The translations under genes and the position numbers were made by a program. The notes under the pieces were generated by a model that was not told the DNA's origin, ran no database searches, and saw only the letters and a program-made list of their open reading frames with translations. Source: Anaerolineaceae bacterium (GTDB lineage Bacteria > Chloroflexota > Anaerolineae > Anaerolineales > Anaerolineaceae). From it: a stretch of 10,378 nt of DNA. Of this stretch, positions 7,422 through 10,378 are shown piece by piece. Location of the stretch: positions 1-10,378 of the forward strand of contig WOZC01000149.1 of the NCBI GenBank assembly GCA_011620465.1, read 5' to 3'. The first letter of the stretch is position 1. Each line of letters begins with the position of its first letter.

Positions 7422-7471
7422 GGTTCTCCTTGTGTGAGTATTTTGGATATTAAGGAATGATGACCTTTTTT

Positions 7472-7500
7472 ATTATAACCTCTCGACCCGATAGCTAAGT
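7472..7500 (-). promoter_or_regulatory. Probable sigma-70-type promoter of tkt
   Basis: On the - strand a perfect TATAAT occupies 7477-7472, with ACTTAG (7500-7495) 17 bases upstream as a poor -35. It leaves a leader of about 45 bases before the tkt ATG. The strong -10, correct position and the terminator just upstream support it; the weak -35 may need an activator. Confidence 0.55.
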
Positions 7501-7507
7501 TATGCAT

Positions 7508-7540
7508 CTAAAAAGAGGTCGCAATATTCTGCGACCTCTT
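7508..7540 (-). terminator. Intrinsic terminator of ptsH-ptsI
   Basis: AAGAGGTCGCA (7513-7523) and TGCGACCTCTT (7530-7540) form a perfect 11-bp stem with a 6-base loop. On the - strand the stem runs straight into T's (7514-7510), and it starts 26 bases after the ptsI stop. A textbook rho-independent terminator. Confidence 0.9.
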
Positions 7541-7566
7541 AAAAATCAGTCCTCGGGTTGTTTGCC

Positions 7567-9285
7567 TCAGCTTCGTTTTTCCACTTCAGCCTTGACATAG
7601 GCAATCACTTCAGCTTCGGAGCTCAGGTTTTGGACATTCTTGGCAATATTCACTGCCTCTTCCAGGGTGAAGAGTGACAAAGTTCGCTTCACGCGCCCAA
7701 TATTGGCGGCGTTCATACTGAATTTTCGCAAGCCCAACCCAAACATCACCAGGGCACCCAGGTGGTCTCCTGCCAGTTCGCCGCAAACCGAAATTGACTT
7801 ACCGGCTTTATTGAACTCTGCAAAGATCCGCCCCAACATGCGGAACATCGAAGGAGACATGCTTTGGTAGTAATCGGCGATTGCCGGGTTCATCCGGTCG
7901 ACTGCATGCAGATACTGCGTCAGGTCGTTGGTACCAACGCTTGCAAAATCAACTTCCTTGGCAGCCATATCCGCGATCATCCCGATGGAAGGGATCTCGA
8001 TCATTATGCCAACATGGATTTTCTCGTCGAAAGCGATGCCCTCGGTCCTTAAATCTTGTTTTACCTGCTCCACAACCGCTTTGGCAGCCCGGATGTCATC
8101 CATCGTGCCAACCATCGGAAACATGATCTGCAATGGACCAAAGGCCGACGCCCTCAGAGCAGCTCTCAACTGGGTTTTGAACATATCGATGTGGACAAGG
8201 CAAAAACGCAATGCGCGGTTTCCCAGGAAAGGATTATCTTCTTTTGGCATCACCATATAGCGCAAGGTTTTATCTCCGCCAATATCAAGCGTTCGCAGCG
8301 TGACCGGGTTGCCCATCGCGTTTGCCAATACCCTCCTGTAAGCTTCGAACTGTTCTTGTTCGGTTGGCAAATGTTCGCTGCCCATGTAGACAAATTCGGT
8401 TCGTAAAAGTCCTACGAAATCAACATATTTATAACTTTCGTCAGGGTCAGTGTTTCCGACATTAAGACCAACACTAAAACGTTCGCCGCTGGCAACCAAT
8501 GGAATCTTATCCAGATATTGGCTCGTTTCGCGTTCTTCCTTGATATATTCCACCAGCTTTTCCTGGTATTCTTTGATTGTTTCCCTTTCAGGGTCCAACA
8601 GAACCTTACCGGTCAACGCATCCATGATGACATTGTCGCCATTGCTCATGATCGCGGTCGCGTCTGCCACTCCCAGCAAAGCCGGGATCTTGTAACTCCT
8701 GGCAATGATGGCTGTATGCGAGGTGGCTCCGCCGACTTCAGTGATGATTCCCATCACCCGGTTGCGGTCCATGGTAGCTGTATCGCTTGGTAACAAGTCA
8801 TGTGCAACGATGATCACGTTCTCACGTAGACTGGAGAGGTTGCTTTCTTTCTCGCCCTTCAGAATGCGTAAAACACGGTTGCGAACATCCCGCAGGTCAG
8901 CAGCCCGGGCAGCAATAAGCGGATCTTTCGCTTTTTCCAGGAGGTTGGCGAAGTGTGTGTAGATTTCATCAACAGCGTAGTCGGGCATTGTCCGGCTTTC
9001 GTAAATCATTTCTTTGACGCCTTCTTCGACTTCCTCATCCATCAGGATCTCGACATGAGCAGTGAAAATCTTTGCCTTCTCGGGTGATTCTCCGGTCATC
9101 GATGTGATGATACTGTCCAGTTCTTTCTCGGCTGTCTTAACGGCATCCTGGTATTTCTTGTAAAATTCGTCTTCTTTGCCTGCCTCGAAATACGATTCAT
9201 GAACATCGGCTTTGAAGGCTTTGTAGATGTACACTTTTCCCAGGGCAATACCCCTGGAGACGGGATTTCCTTTTAAGATCCTCAT
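7567..9285 (-). CDS. ptsI: PTS enzyme I, phosphoenolpyruvate-protein phosphotransferase
   Basis: A 572-residue cytoplasmic enzyme that takes phosphate from PEP onto a histidine and passes it to HPr. Motifs in order (from ATG 9285): an N-terminal HPr-binding helical domain; the swivelling phospho-histidine domain with GGATSHTAIIAR, where His190 is the phosphorylated residue (His189 in E. coli); and the PEP-utilising barrel with LLRTEFVYM, TLRTLDIGGDKTLRY, NPFLGNRALRFCL, GTNDLTQYLHAVDR and VCGELAGD, whose Cys501 matches the active-site Cys502. An upstream TTG at 9300 is in frame but overlaps the AAAGGAG site (9297-9291) serving the ATG at 9285, so the ATG is the start. Length is normal for canonical EI with no GAF or other fused sensor domain. 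It lies 38 bases after ptsH in one operon. No EII gene is in the window. Confidence 0.96.
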   Translation of the reverse strand: MRILKGNPVSRGIALGKVYIYKAFKADVHESYFEAGKEDEFYKKYQDAVKTAEKELDSIITSMTGESPEKAKIFTAHVEILMDEEVEEGVKEMIYESRTMPDYAVDEIYTHFANLLEKAKDPLIAARAADLRDVRNRVLRILKGEKESNLSSLRENVIIVAHDLLPSDTATMDRNRVMGIITEVGGATSHTAIIARSYKIPALLGVADATAIMSNGDNVIMDALTGKVLLDPERETIKEYQEKLVEYIKEERETSQYLDKIPLVASGERFSVGLNVGNTDPDESYKYVDFVGLLRTEFVYMGSEHLPTEQEQFEAYRRVLANAMGNPVTLRTLDIGGDKTLRYMVMPKEDNPFLGNRALRFCLVHIDMFKTQLRAALRASAFGPLQIMFPMVGTMDDIRAAKAVVEQVKQDLRTEGIAFDEKIHVGIMIEIPSIGMIADMAAKEVDFASVGTNDLTQYLHAVDRMNPAIADYYQSMSPSMFRMLGRIFAEFNKAGKSISVCGELAGDHLGALVMFGLGLRKFSMNAANIGRVKRTLSLFTLEEAVNIAKNVQNLSSEAEVIAYVKAEVEKRS

Positions 9286-9290
9286 CGGTT

Positions 9291-9297
9291 CTCCTTT
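9291..9297 (-). promoter_or_regulatory. Ribosome binding site that fixes the ptsI start
   Basis: The - strand reads AAAGGAG here, five bases before ATG 9285. An in-frame TTG at 9300 would place this site inside the gene, so the shorter start is preferred. Confidence 0.85.
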
Positions 9298-9323
9298 CAA
9301 CCTCAGTTCTTGATAAATTTGAA

Positions 9324-9602
9324 TTAGTCTTCGCCGAATTTTGACTCGACCAGCTCGTACAGCTTTTCGACGGCCTCCACCTCATCCGGACCATCAGCGG
9401 CAATTTCAATTGGCGTACCGACAGAAAGTCCCTGGGCTAAAATCTTGATGATCGACTTGGCGTTGGCGGGCAGCGCGGCTTCGTCATCCAGGCGCTGAAC
9501 CGTCAATTTGGATTCGAACTGCTTTGCCATCGCAACAAACTCTGAAGCGGGGCGGGCATGAAGTCCGGATGCGTTTTTCAACTCTGTTTGCTTGGAATAC
9601 AT
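9324..9602 (-). CDS. ptsH: PTS phosphocarrier protein HPr
   Basis: A 92-residue phosphocarrier that accepts phosphate from enzyme I and hands it to EII or other acceptors. GLHARPAS contains His15, the phosphorylated residue, at exactly the canonical position. NAKSIIKILAQG contains Ser50, which corresponds to regulatory Ser46 of Firmicutes HPr, so phosphorylation by an HPr kinase is possible. A four-residue enlargement between His15 and Ser50, around DDEAALPAN, accounts for the shifted number and the length slightly above the usual 85-90. The ATG has a strong AGGAGA site four bases upstream. It is first gene of the ptsH-ptsI operon. Confidence 0.95.
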   Translation of the reverse strand: MYSKQTELKNASGLHARPASEFVAMAKQFESKLTVQRLDDEAALPANAKSIIKILAQGLSVGTPIEIAADGPDEVEAVEKLYELVESKFGED

Positions 9603-9655
9603 AATTTCTCCTTTTTTCTACTTATATGTATAGCGCTGGTCTTTGATTATTAAGG

Positions 9656-9668
9656 TCAGGATTCCTGA
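9656..9668. promoter_or_regulatory. Palindrome TCAGGATTCCTGA in the ptsH leader
   Basis: Perfect 5-base arms TCAGG and CCTGA around ATT, in the 5' leader 54-66 bases upstream of the ptsH start. It could be an operator; no regulator family is recognised from it. Confidence 0.3.
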
Positions 9669-9688
9669 AATAACGAATGGAAGGCGGA

Positions 9689-9780
9689 AATATTGATTCG
9701 GTTCAAAAAGTGAGAAATCCAACCTCCAATACCCATTCGACCAACGATTATGCAAAACCGTAGTTTGTCTAATCAATATT
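9689..9780. repeat. Spaced inverted repeat AATATTGATT / AATCAATATT around the ptsH promoter
   Basis: AATATTGATT (9689-9698) is repeated as its exact inverse complement at 9771-9780, with 72 bases between. The second copy overlaps the predicted -35 element of ptsH. This layout would suit two binding sites for one regulator, but a chance match of an AT-rich 10-mer cannot be excluded. Confidence 0.35.
9747..9776 (-). promoter_or_regulatory. Candidate promoter of ptsH-ptsI
   Basis: On the - strand TTGATT (9776-9771) and CATAAT (9752-9747) are separated by 18 bases. A start near 9740 would give a leader of about 138 bases. It is the best -35/-10 pair in the 228-base gap upstream of ptsH, but both hexamers deviate from consensus. 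Confidence 0.42.
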
Positions 9781-9830
9781 GTTCAATTTTACCGAATTGT
9801 GGCTTTCTGTGTTAACTAAATTTTAATCAG

Positions 9831-10199
9831 CTACTTATTAGACACCTTTTGTCTTATCCGGGCAACCTGTTCGCTGTCTGCTCGCAGGATCAGTCTGAAA
9901 TGACGCACCACGGCAACAGGATCTTTAAAAATCAAACGCGGACCAGCAAATCGCATCACTTCCCGAACTTGCTCCCGATAGGGCGCTTTGTAGCAATGCA
10001 CCGGGCAGCGCGCGCAAACCGGCTTGTCAGGCAGAAACATACAGCGTCCCACGCGTTCACAGGCATAATCCAATAATTCCTGGCAGTCGGGGCATAGCTC
10101 ACCTTCAGTGGAATGCTTAGCCCGGCAATACAACCTTGTCATGCTTGCAATCGTGGCTCGTTCTTGTTGAAGTATCTTTGATTCTATTGTCTTTTCCAT
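9831..10199 (-). CDS. ygbA: YgbA-like, nitrous oxide-stimulated promoter family protein
   Basis: A 122-residue, cysteine-rich soluble protein. It matches the YgbA family in MTRLYCRAKH (Cys25), CPDCQELLDYACERVGRCMF (Cys36, 39, 47, 53) and CARCPVHCYK (Cys62, 65, 69), then YREQVREVMRFAGPRLIF and a basic tail. The eight cysteines suggest metal or Fe-S binding. E. coli ygbA is controlled by NsrR and linked to recovery from nitrosative stress; its biochemistry is not settled. The ATG at 10199 precedes the first conserved block by a normal length, though the site before it (GGAAA) is weak. It is flanked by the terminator of the upstream gene and the ptsH promoter gap, so it is probably a single-gene unit. 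No terminator hairpin is seen after its stop. The family call is confident; the molecular role is not. Confidence 0.87.
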   Translation of the reverse strand: MEKTIESKILQQERATIASMTRLYCRAKHSTEGELCPDCQELLDYACERVGRCMFLPDKPVCARCPVHCYKAPYREQVREVMRFAGPRLIFKDPVAVVRHFRLILRADSEQVARIRQKVSNK

Positions 10200-10208
10200 A
10201 GTTTCCAG

Positions 10209-10239
10209 ATTGTAAACTACTTTGATGATTTGTAATGAA
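10209..10239 (-). promoter_or_regulatory. Weak candidate promoter of the ygbA-like gene
   Basis: On the - strand TACAAT (10214-10209) lies only nine bases before the ATG, with TTCATT (10239-10234) 19 bases upstream. If used, the mRNA would start within a few bases of the start codon. No clear NsrR, FNR or HcpR box was recognised here. Confidence 0.25.
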
Positions 10240-10283
10240 TTTTCTTCAGTATGGTTCCCGGCTTTTCATATTCCAACATTAAC

Positions 10284-10314
10284 AAAAAGCGCCTGAAAAT
10301 AAATCTTCAGGCGC
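10284..10314 (-). terminator. Intrinsic terminator of the gene at the right edge
   Basis: GCGCCTGAA (10289-10297) and TTCAGGCGC (10306-10314) form a perfect 9-bp stem with an 8-base loop. On the - strand T5 (10288-10284) follows. It begins 19 bases after the stop codon at 10334, so it ends the partial gene entering from the right. Confidence 0.85.
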
Positions 10315-10333
10315 GTCATAACATCAAGAGCGA

Positions 10334-10378
10334 TCAGATTGTTTCAAGGTAACGCATAACTTCCCAATCAGTAACTCT
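10334..10378 (-). CDS. C-terminal end of a gene, possibly glutamine synthetase
   Basis: Only 14 codons plus the stop are in the window, reading RVTDWEVMRYLETI. Another - strand frame is also open here (to 10325), but this one gives the pattern T-x-W-E-x-x-x-Y-L, which resembles the extreme C-terminus of type I glutamine synthetases (for example a TQVHPWE...QY ending). The nearby terminator on the same strand supports a true gene end. The rest of the gene lies beyond the window, so the product is a tentative call from a very short match. Confidence 0.4.
   Translation of the reverse strand, partial: RVTDWEVMRYLETI

Noticed and set aside
9298..9300. TTG as the ptsI start codon
   Set aside because: It overlaps the AAAGGAG site that serves the ATG at 9285, and the ATG gives the normal enzyme I N-terminus.
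1..10378. CRISPR arrays, tRNA genes, insertion sequences or prophage genes
   Set aside because: No spaced direct repeats, no tRNA-like T-arm/acceptor pairing, and no transposase or phage-like reading frame was seen in any gap.

Overview
The window is an ordinary bacterial chromosomal segment with about 50% GC, tight gene packing and strong AGGAG-type ribosome binding sites. Gene content and protein style (a two-zinc-ribbon LeuRS, ptsH-ptsI with no sugar permease beside them, a YgbA-like cysteine protein, a B12-domain/mutase-like protein) are compatible with an anaerobic Chloroflexota (Anaerolineae-type) organism. That placement is an inference from general resemblance, not something the sequence proves.

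Left half, + strand: a leuS gene lacking its first ~75 codons ends at 2220 and is followed by a nested-hairpin terminator. A 349-base gene-free stretch then leads into a two-gene operon. Its first gene encodes a 543-residue protein with an N-terminal cobalamin-binding domain fused to a barrel that resembles the E (epsilon) subunit of glutamate mutase. Only 7 bases separate it from a 367-residue protein of the octopine/nopaline (opine) dehydrogenase family. This pair is the least explained and most interesting part of the window: by hand alignment, the mutase barrel lacks several residues that bind glutamate in true glutamate mutase, so its substrate is probably different.

Right half, - strand: a perfect 10-bp hairpin at 5358-5380 separates the + strand operon from a convergent transketolase gene (tkt). 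Upstream of tkt lie its own promoter, the ptsI terminator, and the ptsH-ptsI operon (HPr and enzyme I, the general phosphotransferase proteins). Next come a 228-base regulatory gap, a ygbA-type gene of the nitrous oxide-stimulated promoter family, and, at the right edge, the last 14 codons of a gene whose end looks like glutamine synthetase, followed by a clear terminator.

How the genes fit together: leuS, tkt and ptsHI are housekeeping or central-metabolism genes that appear to be separate transcription units. ptsI passes phosphate from PEP to HPr; no EII component or dihydroxyacetone kinase is visible here, so the acceptor must be encoded elsewhere. The B12 mutase-like protein and the opine dehydrogenase-like protein are almost certainly co-expressed and probably act in one pathway, perhaps carbon-skeleton rearrangement of an amino acid or related acid followed or preceded by an NAD(P)-dependent step. 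No tRNA, rRNA, CRISPR array, insertion sequence or prophage was seen.
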